From Usitatibacter rugosus (GTDB taxonomy: Bacteria > Pseudomonadota > Gammaproteobacteria > Burkholderiales > Usitatibacteraceae), in the NCBI RefSeq assembly GCF_013003965.1, contig NZ_CP053069.1:589419-653418 (forward strand): DNA of 64,000 nucleotides, in the 5' to 3' direction. Shown here in pieces: positions 52,973 to 60,323 of the stretch (the first letter of the stretch is position 1; each line of letters starts with the position of its first letter). The translations under genes were made by a program, and so were the position numbers. The notes under the pieces were generated by a model, which was not told the DNA's origin, made no database searches, and saw only the letters and a program-made list of their open reading frames with translations.

Positions 52973-53727
52973 GCCCGCGGCTGCTCTTCGGGCGCGTGGC
53001 CCATTTCCGCAAGCGCCCGGCGCACCACGGCTTCGTCTATCCGGTGTTCTGCCTGCGCGTCCCGCTTTCGCAGATCGACGCTCTCGCCGGCCCGCTCTTC
53101 GGCGTGGACCGCTTCAACCTCTTCAGCTTCAAGCGCCGCGACTTCGGTCCGCGCGACGGCACGTCCCTCGAGACCTGGGCGCGCAAGATCCTGGCGGACG
53201 GCCACGTCGCCGAGGCCGACGGCGAGATCGTGCTGCAGGCGTTCCCGCGCATGCTGGGCTACGCGTTCAACCCGATCGGCATCTGGTACTGCCACGATCG
53301 CGCGGGGCAGCTTCGCGCGGTGATCTGCGAGGTGTCGAACACCTTCGGCGAGCACCACAACTACCTCGTGGCGCATGGCGACCGCCGGCCGATCGCGCCG
53401 GGCGACTGGCTCACCGCGGCCAAGGCCTTCCACGTCTCGCCGTTCTGCGAGGTCGAAGGCCACTACCGCTTCCGCTTCACCGAGCGGGGCGAGCACCACA
53501 CCGCGCGCATCGACTACCACGACCGCGACGGCCCCCTGCTGGTGACTTCGATCTCGGGCGACGAGCGCGAGATCACCACGGGCCTGCTGGCCCGCACATT
53601 TATTGCATATCCCTTCATGACGTTGTTCGTGATCGGACGCATCCACTGGCATGCGCTGCGCCTCTGGGCGAAGCGAGTGCCCTGGTTCAGAAAGCCCGAG
53701 CCGCCCCTCCAGGAGACGACCCGTTGA
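52969..53727 (+). CDS. DUF1365 domain-containing protein
   Basis: 252 residues from GTG 52969. Typical text: FGRVAHFRKRPAHHGFVYPV, RMLGYAFNPIGIWYCHD, EVSNTFGEHHNYL, KAFHVSPFCEVEGHYRF and a C-terminal YPFMTLFVIGRIHWHALRLW. The family has no firm biochemical assignment but nearly always accompanies CFA-like methyltransferases. It overlaps both neighbours by 4 bp, so the three proteins are translationally coupled. Confidence 0.92.
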   Translation: MSPRLLFGRVAHFRKRPAHHGFVYPVFCLRVPLSQIDALAGPLFGVDRFNLFSFKRRDFGPRDGTSLETWARKILADGHVAEADGEIVLQAFPRMLGYAFNPIGIWYCHDRAGQLRAVICEVSNTFGEHHNYLVAHGDRRPIAPGDWLTAAKAFHVSPFCEVEGHYRFRFTERGEHHTARIDYHDRDGPLLVTSISGDEREITTGLLARTFIAYPFMTLFVIGRIHWHALRLWAKRVPWFRKPEPPLQETTR

Positions 53728-54932
53728 GCGCCAAGCCGATTCCCTTCGTTAACGAATCCGTGCCGATCGCGGCACGGGGCCTGTTCCGCATCCTCGAGCG
53801 CCTGCAATACGGCCGCCTTTCCATCGAGCTGCCCGACGGCTCGACGCGCACCTTCCAGGGGCGCGAGCATGGGCCGGACGCGCAAGTGGTGTTGCGGGAC
53901 TGGGGCGCCATCGCGACACTGCTTCGCAAGTCCGAGATCGGCGTCGCGGAATGCTGGCGCGATGGGCGCCTCGCAACGCCCGACATGACGGCCTTCCTCA
54001 TGTTGTGCGCGAGGAACGAGAAGCCGCTGGCCGACGTGTTCTACGGCAACCCCATCGTCGCGTTCATGCTCCGCTGTGCGCATGCGCTGCGCGCGAACAC
54101 GCGTTCGGGTGCCAAGAAGAACATCCACGCCCACTACGACCTCGGCAACGACTTCTACAAGCTCTGGCTCGACCCCTCGATGACGTACTCGAGCGCGGTC
54201 TTCTCCGGGCAGGCGCGGACGATGCAGGAGGCGCAGGAAGCGAAGTACGAGCGCATCCTCGCCACGCTCGGGGTGGAAGCTTCGCACCAGGTGCTGGAGA
54301 TCGGCTGCGGCTGGGGCGGCTTCGCGGAATACGCGGCCCGCACGCGCGGCTGCCACGTGACCGGCATCACGATCTCGCGCGCGCAGCTCGAGTACGCGCA
54401 GGCCCGCATCCAGGCCGCGGGGCTCGAGGCTTTCGTCCACCTTCGCTTCTGTGACTATCGCGACCTCGCCGGCCAGTACGACCGCGTCGTGTCGATCGAG
54501 ATGGTGGAAGCGGTCGGCGAGCGCTACTGGCCGGAGTACTTCGCCACGATCCAGCGCTCGCTCAAGGCGGGCGGCCGCGCGTGCATCCAGGCGATCACCA
54601 TCGACGAGGCGGCGTTCGAGCAGTACCGCAAGACCAGCGACTTCATCCGCGAGTACATCTTTCCCGGCGGCATGCTCTTCTCCGTGGAGCGGGCCACGGC
54701 GCTCGCGAAGGCCGCGGGGCTCGAGGCACGGGAGCCTTTCCGCTTCGGGCCGGACTACGCGGAGACGCTGCGCCGCTGGCGCACGGCGATCGATTCCGAG
54801 GAGGGCGCGATCCGCAAGCTCGGGTTCGACGATGCTTTCCTCGCTATCTGGCGGTTCTACCTTCACTATTGCGAGGCGGGCTTCGACGTCGGGCGTATCG
54901 ATGTCGTGCAGATGGAGCTGGCGAAGAACTAA
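53724..54932 (+). CDS. cfa: cyclopropane-fatty-acyl-phospholipid synthase family methyltransferase
   Basis: 402 residues from a TTG start at 53724 with AGGAG in front. SAM-binding text is VLEIGCGWGGFAEYAA, the substrate region NIHAHYDLGNDFYKLWLDPSMTY (conserved in CFA enzymes, quoted in part) and later QAITIDEAAFEQYR and EYIFPGGMLFS. It adds a methylene or methyl group from SAM to unsaturated acyl chains of membrane lipids. In this cluster context it could equally be a UfaM-like methylase; sequence alone does not decide. Its stop is the edge of an AGATAAAC-type repeat. Confidence 0.92.
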   Translation: MSAKPIPFVNESVPIAARGLFRILERLQYGRLSIELPDGSTRTFQGREHGPDAQVVLRDWGAIATLLRKSEIGVAECWRDGRLATPDMTAFLMLCARNEKPLADVFYGNPIVAFMLRCAHALRANTRSGAKKNIHAHYDLGNDFYKLWLDPSMTYSSAVFSGQARTMQEAQEAKYERILATLGVEASHQVLEIGCGWGGFAEYAARTRGCHVTGITISRAQLEYAQARIQAAGLEAFVHLRFCDYRDLAGQYDRVVSIEMVEAVGERYWPEYFATIQRSLKAGGRACIQAITIDEAAFEQYRKTSDFIREYIFPGGMLFSVERATALAKAAGLEAREPFRFGPDYAETLRRWRTAIDSEEGAIRKLGFDDAFLAIWRFYLHYCEAGFDVGRIDVVQMELAKN

Positions 54933-55058
54933 GGCGAAAGGCTCCCTCCGCAGATAAACGGGGATAAACGCCGATGAACAGATAAGAGAAAAACCATGAC
55001 GCTGCCGTTGCCTTTATCTGCGTTTATCTGTGTTTATCTGCGGAGGATGCTTTTCGCC
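54933..55058. repeat. AGATAAAC-family inverted repeat A
   Basis: Left arm from 54933 (GGCGAAAGGCTCCCTCCGCA then AGATAAAC units) and right arm ending at 55058 are inverted copies built from 11-12-bp units of the type AGATAAACxC. It starts directly after the cfa stop and its right arm encodes the N-terminal residues AFICVYLRR of the downstream open frame. Confidence 0.85.
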
Positions 55059-55559
55059 GTAGTGTTCTCCACGAGCGTAGCGAGTGCAGCGCCGCCGCTG
55101 CCGGCGCAGGTGAACCAGGAGTTCCCGGGATTGAAGGAACTGGGCGAAGGCCGCCTGCGTTTCCTCGCGATCCACGTCTACGACTCCTCCCTCTGGGTCC
55201 GCGGCCCGGGCTTCGTTCCCACCGAGCCGTTCGCGCTCGAGATCCGCTACGCCATCAGCATCAAGGGCAAGGCGCTCACCGAGCGGAGCCTCAAGGAGAT
55301 GCGCGGCCTGGGCTACACGGACGAAGCGAAGCTGAAGCGCTGGGAAGGCGAGATGGACCGCGTCTTCCCCGACCTGCGCCCCGGCGACCGCATCGTCGGC
55401 GTGCACGTGCCCGGCAAGGAAACGCGCTTCTACTCGGCGGACAAGTTCCTCGGCGCCGTCGAAGACCCGGAGTTCGCGCGCGCCTTCTTCGGTATCTGGC
55501 TCGACGAGAAGACGAGCGAGCCGAAGCTGCGCGCCAAGATGCTCGCCGTCGAGCGCTGA
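54996..55559 (+). CDS. chalcone isomerase-like exported protein
   Basis: 187 residues from ATG 54996, or 170 from ATG 55047. The longer form begins with residues encoded by repeat A (LSAFICVYLRR) and then a hydrophobic signal stretch MLFAVVFSTSVASAA; with 55047 the signal peptide would lack a basic n-region and a spaced ribosome-binding site, so the repeat may supply both. The body (VNQEFPGLKELGEGRLRFLA, HVYDSSLWV, ALEIRYAISIKGKALTERSL, PGDRIVGVHVPG) fits the chalcone-isomerase-like family that accompanies CFA clusters. The role in bacteria is unclear. Confidence 0.82.
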   Translation: MTLPLPLSAFICVYLRRMLFAVVFSTSVASAAPPLPAQVNQEFPGLKELGEGRLRFLAIHVYDSSLWVRGPGFVPTEPFALEIRYAISIKGKALTERSLKEMRGLGYTDEAKLKRWEGEMDRVFPDLRPGDRIVGVHVPGKETRFYSADKFLGAVEDPEFARAFFGIWLDEKTSEPKLRAKMLAVER

Positions 55560-55562
55560 CGC

Positions 55563-56834
55563 GTGGCGCGCGCATCGAGCCCGCGCCTCGCCGCCTACGG
55601 GTTCCTCGGGTTCCCCCTCGCCATGGCGGCGCTGCCGATCTACGTGCACGTGCCGCATTTCTACGCCGATACGCTGGGCCTCTCGCTCGCGAGCGTGGGG
55701 GCGCTGCTGCTCGCGGCACGCTTCCTCGATGCGATCCAGGATCCGCTGCTCGGCTGGTGGAGCGACCGGCGGCGTGACAAGCGCGGAGGGCGTTGGGCGT
55801 TCGTGATGGCGGGCGCGCCGCTGATGGCGCTCGGCATGGTGGGCCTCTTCAATCCGCCCGCGTGGCCTGCGTCGCAGCTCGGCTACTGGCTGATCGCGAA
55901 CCTCGTCATCGTCTACACGGCGTTCAGCCTCGTCACCATCAGCTACCAGGCGTACGGCGCGGAGATTTCCGACGACGTCTCCGAGCGCACGCGCGTGACG
56001 GCGTGGCGCGAGGGCTTCGCGCTGTTGGGCGTGTTCCTCGCCGCGGCACTGCCCGAGGTGCTGAAGCAGGCGATGGGCGACCGCGAGGGCTTCGCGCGCT
56101 TCACGTGGTTCTTCGTGCCGATCTGCCTCGCGGCCGCGTCGATCGCGATCCTCCTTTCGCCGCCGGCGCTCGTGAAGCCGCCGCCGGTGGATGGACGCAT
56201 CTTCGCGGCGTTCACGACGCCGATGCGAAACCTGCGCTTCCGCCGCCTCGGCCTCGTGTTCATGCTGAACGGCATCGCGGCTTCCATCCCCGCGACGCTC
56301 GTGCTCTTCTTCATCGAGGACGTGGTGAAGCGCCCGCAGCTCACGGCGGTCTTCCTCATCGCGTACTTCGCCGCCGGTGCCGCGGGCTTGCCGGGCTGGG
56401 TGTGGCTCGCCCGGCGCATCGGCAAGAAGAAGGCGTGGCTCGTGGGCATGGGTGTCTCGATCCTCGCGTTCGTGTGGGCGTACTCGCTCGGCGCGGGCGA
56501 CACCACGGCGTACTTCGCGATCTGCGTGCTCTCCGGGCTGGGACTGGGTGCGGATCTCGCACTCCCGCCTTCGCTGCTCGCCGACGTGATCGACGACGAT
56601 GAGCGCAATGGCCTCGGCCGAAGCGAGGGCGCCTACTTCGGGCTGTGGAATCTCGCGACCAAGATGAACCTCGCGCTCGCCGCCGGCCTTTCGCTCCCGC
56701 TCCTCGGTGCGTTCGGTTACGCTCCGAAGGCAGCCAACGGGCCCGAGGCCCTGTTCGTGCTGTCCGCCATCTACGCGCTGCTGCCGTGCGCCCTCAAGGC
56801 GCTGGCGGCAATCGCCCTCTGGAGAAGCCCATGA
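55563..56834 (+). CDS. MFS transporter, GPH (glycoside-pentoside-hexuronide) type
   Basis: 423 residues with 12 membrane segments, from GTG 55563, 3 bp after the chalcone-isomerase-like stop. RFLDAIQDPLLGWWSDR and the sodium:galactoside-like loops LVTISYQAYGAEISDD and RVTAWREGFALLGV place it in MFS_2/GPH. In this setting it may move a lipid precursor or fatty-acid derivative rather than a sugar (inference). Its stop overlaps the DUF3833 start (ATGA). Confidence 0.88.
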   Translation: MARASSPRLAAYGFLGFPLAMAALPIYVHVPHFYADTLGLSLASVGALLLAARFLDAIQDPLLGWWSDRRRDKRGGRWAFVMAGAPLMALGMVGLFNPPAWPASQLGYWLIANLVIVYTAFSLVTISYQAYGAEISDDVSERTRVTAWREGFALLGVFLAAALPEVLKQAMGDREGFARFTWFFVPICLAAASIAILLSPPALVKPPPVDGRIFAAFTTPMRNLRFRRLGLVFMLNGIAASIPATLVLFFIEDVVKRPQLTAVFLIAYFAAGAAGLPGWVWLARRIGKKKAWLVGMGVSILAFVWAYSLGAGDTTAYFAICVLSGLGLGADLALPPSLLADVIDDDERNGLGRSEGAYFGLWNLATKMNLALAAGLSLPLLGAFGYAPKAANGPEALFVLSAIYALLPCALKALAAIALWRSP

Positions 56835-57358
56835 CCCGTGCGCTGTTCGCCTGCTTCGCGTTCCTCATCCTCACGTCCTGCGGCTCGGTCTCGGTGAACG
56901 AGTACGCCGCCGAGAAGCCACCCTTCGACCTGCGCGAGTACTTCAACGGGAAGGTCGACGGCTGGGGCACGATCCAGGACCGCTCCGGCAAGATCACCAA
57001 GCGCATGTTCGTCGAGATGACGTGCACCTGGGTCGGCGACACCGGCACCTTCGACGAGCGCTTCACGAACTCGGACGGCACGAAGGAGACGCGCGTCTGG
57101 ACGATCAAGAAGAACGGCAACCGCTATACCGGCACCGCCGCGGACGTGGTGGGCGAGGCGAAGGGCGAGGCGGCGGGCAATGCGCTGCGCTGGCAATACG
57201 TGCTCGACGCGAAGCGCGACGGCGGCGGGACGATCGAGCTCGATATGGACGACTGGATGTGGCAGCTCGATGCGAGGACGGTGATGAACCGGACTTCCTT
57301 CTCGAAGTTCGGGATTCGTTTCGGGGAAGTCTCTTTCTTCTTCCGTAAGCGGGACTAA
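56831..57358 (+). CDS. DUF3833 lipoprotein
   Basis: 175 residues. A lipoprotein signal (FACFAFLILTSCGS, Cys17) is followed by DUF3833 text: FDLREYFNGKVDGWGTIQDR, GTFDERFTNSDGTKETRVW, DMDDWMWQLDARTVMNRTSF and SKFGIRFGEVSFFFRK. The family is found in lipid-modification clusters with CFA and DUF1365 and has no known activity. The start overlaps the MFS stop by 4 bp. Repeat B begins 8 bp after its stop. Confidence 0.92.
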   Translation: MTRALFACFAFLILTSCGSVSVNEYAAEKPPFDLREYFNGKVDGWGTIQDRSGKITKRMFVEMTCTWVGDTGTFDERFTNSDGTKETRVWTIKKNGNRYTGTAADVVGEAKGEAAGNALRWQYVLDAKRDGGGTIELDMDDWMWQLDARTVMNRTSFSKFGIRFGEVSFFFRKRD

Positions 57359-57366
57359 AAGACCAA

Positions 57367-57486
57367 GGCGAACGGCGTCCTCCGCAGATAAACACAGATA
57401 AACGCAGATAAACCCTTTTTTGGGTTTGGCCCTGCAAGGTTTCATCTGCGTTTATCTGTGTTTATCTGCGGAGGGCGCCTTTCGCC
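57367..57486. repeat. AGATAAAC-family inverted repeat B
   Basis: Same family as repeat A, about 2.4 kb away. The left arm (CTCCGCAGATAAACACAGAT, then AAACGCAGATAAAC) and the right arm are nearly perfect inverted copies, with an inner AACCC-T6-GGGTT hairpin. It lies between the DUF3833 stop and the SDR start. Confidence 0.88.
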
Positions 57487-57507
57487 GGAGCAAGGGGAGC
57501 GGTAGCA

Positions 57508-58284
57508 ATGGCGTTGAATCCGAAGATTGGGAACTGGAAAGATCGCCGTGTGTGGATCGTCGGCGCCTCGACGGGCATCGGCGCCGCGCTGGCCGAGGAT
57601 CTTCTCGCGAAGGGTGCGAAGGTCGCGGTGTCGGCGCGAAAGCGCGAGCCGCTGGAAGCGATGGCCGCGAAGCACGGCGGCAACGTCGCGGTGCTGCCGC
57701 TCGACATCAACGATGCGCCCGCGCTCGCCGCCGCCACGCAGCAGATCGTCGCGCGCTGGGGCGGCCTCGACCTCTTCGTGCTGATGGCGGGCGACTACGC
57801 GCCGATGCGCGCCTACGAGCTGGACCTCGAGGTCGCGCGGCGGATGATCCAGACCAACATCCAGGGGTACCTGAACGGCCTGGCGCCGGTGATCCCGCTG
57901 ATGATGAAGCAGCGCTCGGGAACGCTCTGCCTCGTTTCGAGCGTCGCGGGCTTCCGCGGCCTGCCGAAGAGCCTCATCTACGGCCCGACGAAGGCCGCGA
58001 TCATCAACCTCGCCGAGACGATGTACATGGATCTCTCCGACAAGGGCCTCGGCGTCTGCGTGGTGAATCCGGGCTTTGTGCGCACGCCGCTCACGGCGGG
58101 CAACGAGTTCAAGATGCCGGCGCTGATCGAGCCCGAAGAAGCGGCGCGCGAGATCGTGAAGGGGCTCGAGAAGGGGCACTTCGAGATCCACTTCCCGAAG
58201 CGCTTCACGGGCTGGCTGAAGCTGATGCGCCACCTGCCGTACTCGCTCTACTTTCCCGCCATTCGCAAGATGACGGGGCTATGA
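57508..58284 (+). CDS. short-chain dehydrogenase/reductase
   Basis: 258 residues. The cofactor loop is WIVGASTGIGAALAED, later LVLMAGDYAP-like text (LFVLMAGDYAP), catalytic Ser in LVSSVAGFRG and YxxxK in YGPTKAAI. PGFVRTPLT follows. It is NAD(P)-dependent and probably acts in the same lipid pathway as the neighbouring genes. GGGGAG precedes ATG 57508. The SnoaL-like gene starts in its stop codon (ATGA). Confidence 0.92.
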   Translation: MALNPKIGNWKDRRVWIVGASTGIGAALAEDLLAKGAKVAVSARKREPLEAMAAKHGGNVAVLPLDINDAPALAAATQQIVARWGGLDLFVLMAGDYAPMRAYELDLEVARRMIQTNIQGYLNGLAPVIPLMMKQRSGTLCLVSSVAGFRGLPKSLIYGPTKAAIINLAETMYMDLSDKGLGVCVVNPGFVRTPLTAGNEFKMPALIEPEEAAREIVKGLEKGHFEIHFPKRFTGWLKLMRHLPYSLYFPAIRKMTGL

Positions 58285-58706
58285 GTGCCAACACCGAGGG
58301 CTTCAAGACCTTCTGGGAGCAGCTCACGCCCGAGCGCGTGGCGCACATCGGCGAGTACTACACCGACGACGCGTACTTTCGCGATCCGTTCAACGAGGTG
58401 CGCGGGTTGCCCGCGATCCGCAAGATCTTCGACCACATGTTCGTGCAGCTGCACGAGCCGCGATTCACGATCCTGGAGGTGGTGCACCAGGGCGACACGG
58501 CGTTCTTCGTGTGGGACTTCACGTTCCGCATGAAGTCGTACAAGCCCGAGGTGGTGCAGACCATCCACGGCTCGTCGCACGTCCGCTTCGCCTCGGACGG
58601 GCGCGTGTCCTACCACCGTGACTATTGGGATGCGGCGAACGAGCTCTACGCCAAGCTGCCGGTGATCGGAGCGCTGATGCGGTGGCTCGCGAAGAAGATG
58701 GCGTAG
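58281..58706 (+). CDS. SnoaL/NTF2-like family protein
   Basis: 141 residues. TFWEQLTPERVAHIGEYYTD and AYFRDPFNEVRGLPAIRKIF, with FVWDFTFRMK and VSYHRDYWDAANELYAKLP, match the SnoaL-like/nuclear-transport-factor-2 proteins that close the DUF1365-CFA-SDR clusters. It forms a small cone-shaped fold that binds hydrophobic ligands. The 4-bp overlap with the SDR gene indicates coupling. It is convergent with dolP across a GC-rich inverted repeat. Confidence 0.88.
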   Translation: MSANTEGFKTFWEQLTPERVAHIGEYYTDDAYFRDPFNEVRGLPAIRKIFDHMFVQLHEPRFTILEVVHQGDTAFFVWDFTFRMKSYKPEVVQTIHGSSHVRFASDGRVSYHRDYWDAANELYAKLPVIGALMRWLAKKMA

Positions 58707-58713
58707 AGGACGC

Positions 58714-58767
58714 GTCACCCCCGCGAAGGCGGGGGTCCAGCTGGATTCCCGCCTTCGCGGGAATGAC
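58714..58767. repeat. GC-rich REP-type inverted repeat
   Basis: GTCACCCCCGCGAAGGCGGG on the left pairs with the complementary CCCGCCTTCGCGGGAATGAC on the right across CCAGCTGG. It belongs to the widespread family that encodes SFPRRRES- or PAFAGVT-like peptides when read through. It sits between the convergent SnoaL-like and dolP genes, where it could terminate both transcripts. Confidence 0.88.
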
Positions 58768-58771
58768 GACT

Positions 58772-59341
58772 CTACTTCCGGTACTCGAAGACCTTGACCA
58801 CGCTCTTCACGCCCGAGGTGGTGCGCGCCACTTCCGCGGCCGCGTCGCCTTCGTCCTGCGAGACGATGCCCATCAGGTAGACCACGTTGGCCTCGGTGAC
58901 GACCTTCACGTGGTTGGGCGAGAACTTCTTGTTGTTGATCATGCGGGTCTTCACGTTGGTGGTGATGAGCCCGTCGTTGCCGCGCGCGGTGAGCGACGAG
59001 GCGCCGGCGACCTGCAGCTCGTTCACGACCTCGAGCACGCTCTCGATCTTGGCGACGATGGCGCCGGCTTCCTTCTTGATGTCCTCGGTGGGGACTTCGC
59101 CGGTGAGCAGGACCTTGCGGTTGTAGCTGGTGGCGTTGATGTGGGAGCCGCGCGAGCGCACGTCGCTCAGGCGCGAGTACGTCTTCCACTCGATGTTCTC
59201 GTCCTCGACGTAGATGCCGGTGGTGCGGCGGTCGTCGGTCATGACCGCGACGGTGCCGGCGCCCACGACGGCCGCGGGAACGCAGCCCGTGACCAGGGGG
59301 AGTGACGCGGTGAGCGCGAGGGCCAGCAGGAGCTTTTGCAT
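58772..59341 (-). CDS. dolP: BON-domain outer-membrane lipoprotein (DolP/YraP-like)
   Basis: 189 residues. Lipobox LVTGC (Cys20), then two BON domains: about residues 45-120 (TYSRLSDVRSRGSHINATSY, VLLTGEVPTEDIKKEAGAI) and 123-188 (ITTNVKTRMINNKKFSPNHV, VVYLMGIVSQDEGDAA). DolP localises to the division site and supports outer-membrane integrity in E. coli. Gene order lpoA-yraN-diaA-dolP here is the same as in E. coli, which supports the name. The start overlaps the diaA stop (TGATG). Confidence 0.92.
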   Translation of the reverse strand: MQKLLLALALTASLPLVTGCVPAAVVGAGTVAVMTDDRRTTGIYVEDENIEWKTYSRLSDVRSRGSHINATSYNRKVLLTGEVPTEDIKKEAGAIVAKIESVLEVVNELQVAGASSLTARGNDGLITTNVKTRMINNKKFSPNHVKVVTEANVVYLMGIVSQDEGDAAAEVARTTSGVKSVVKVFEYRK

Positions 59342-59934
59342 CAGGTGCCTCCGAAATGCAGTTCGTTGTCGACGACCTCGCACAGCGAGTGCACGACGAG
59401 GAGGTGGATCTCCTGGACGCGCATGGTGCGGGGGTGCGCCACGTTGAGGTGGAAGTCGCCCGGGGCGAGCATGCGGCCGAGCGCTCCGCCGTCCTTGCCC
59501 GTGAGCGCGATCACCGTCATCTTCTTCGCGTGCGCGGCCTTCACGGCCTCGAGCACGCTCTTCGAGTTGCCCGAGGTGGAGATGGCGAGCAGCACGTCGC
59601 CGGGATTGCCGAGCGCCTCGACGCTCTTCGAGAAGACGTAGTCGTAGCCGTAGTCGTTGGCGATCGCCGTGAGGTTCGACGTATCCGTCGAGAGCGCGAT
59701 CGCGGGCATGCCCGGGCGCTCGCGTTCGAAGCGGCCGACCATCTCCGCGGCGAAATGCTGCGAGTCCGCGGCCGAGCCGCCGTTGCCGCATGCAAGCGCC
59801 TTGCCGCCCTTCTTGATGCAGGCGGCGAGCGCGAGGCCGGCCTTCGCGACTTCCGGCGCCAGCGTTTCCATCATGCGGCTACGAAGCTCGATGCCTTCCT
59901 GGAAATGCTTGCGGAGATTTGCGACGTGATCCAT
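59341..59934 (-). CDS. diaA: SIS-domain protein, DiaA-type (phosphoheptose isomerase family)
   Basis: 197 residues. CGNGGSAADSQHFAAEMVGR and AISTSGNSKSVLEAVKAAH are the sugar-phosphate-binding SIS motifs shared by GmhA and DiaA. The position between yraN and dolP favours DiaA, which binds DnaA and promotes timely replication initiation; GmhA activity cannot be excluded, especially as rfaE2 is in the same window. Confidence 0.9.
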   Translation of the reverse strand: MDHVANLRKHFQEGIELRSRMMETLAPEVAKAGLALAACIKKGGKALACGNGGSAADSQHFAAEMVGRFERERPGMPAIALSTDTSNLTAIANDYGYDYVFSKSVEALGNPGDVLLAISTSGNSKSVLEAVKAAHAKKMTVIALTGKDGGALGRMLAPGDFHLNVAHPRTMRVQEIHLLVVHSLCEVVDNELHFGGT

Positions 59935-59948
59935 GGGCGAGGATTCTA

Positions 59949-60323
59949 TCAGGCGATCACGAACGCATCGCGCACCCAGATGCATTCCTCGCCCTCGAGG
60001 GCGACGACATCGAAGCGGCACGGAGGTTCCGACGGCAGGCGGGAGAGATAGATGCGCGCGGCAGCGACGAGCCGGCGTTGCTTGAGCGGGCCCACGCTTT
60101 CGAGGGCGCCGCCCCAGCGGGCGCTCGAGAGGCGGCGGCGCACTTCCACGAAGACCAGCGTGCCCTCGTCGCGGGCGATGAGGTCCACTTCACCGAAGCG
60201 GGTGCGGAAGTTGCGGGCGAGGATGACGAGGCCATGATCGGCGAGGTGCTGCGCCGCGCGGTCTTCCGCCGCGACGCCGTCCACCTGGCGCGCCGTGCGG
60301 CGGCCGGTGGCCACGCGCGGCAT
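59949..60323 (-). CDS. yraN: YraN family endonuclease-like protein
   Basis: 124 residues. AAEDRAAQHLADHGLVILAR and FGEVDLIARDEGTLVFVEVR, the Holliday-junction-resolvase-like core (UPF0102), with conserved Glu, Asp and EVR. Molecular function is unproven. Its ATG 60323 overlaps the lpoA stop (TGATG), so the pair is coupled. Confidence 0.94.
   Translation of the reverse strand: MPRVATGRRTARQVDGVAAEDRAAQHLADHGLVILARNFRTRFGEVDLIARDEGTLVFVEVRRRLSSARWGGALESVGPLKQRRLVAAARIYLSRLPSEPPCRFDVVALEGEECIWVRDAFVIA

Noticed and set aside
54933-57486. CRISPR-like reading of the repeated AGATAAAC units
   Set aside because: Units are 11-12 bp, contiguous and arranged as inverted arms with no spacers and no cas genes nearby.
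59341-59934. Calling the SIS protein GmhA outright
   Set aside because: The sequence motifs are shared by GmhA and DiaA, and the lpoA-yraN-SIS-dolP order favours DiaA; heptose isomerase activity was left as an alternative.
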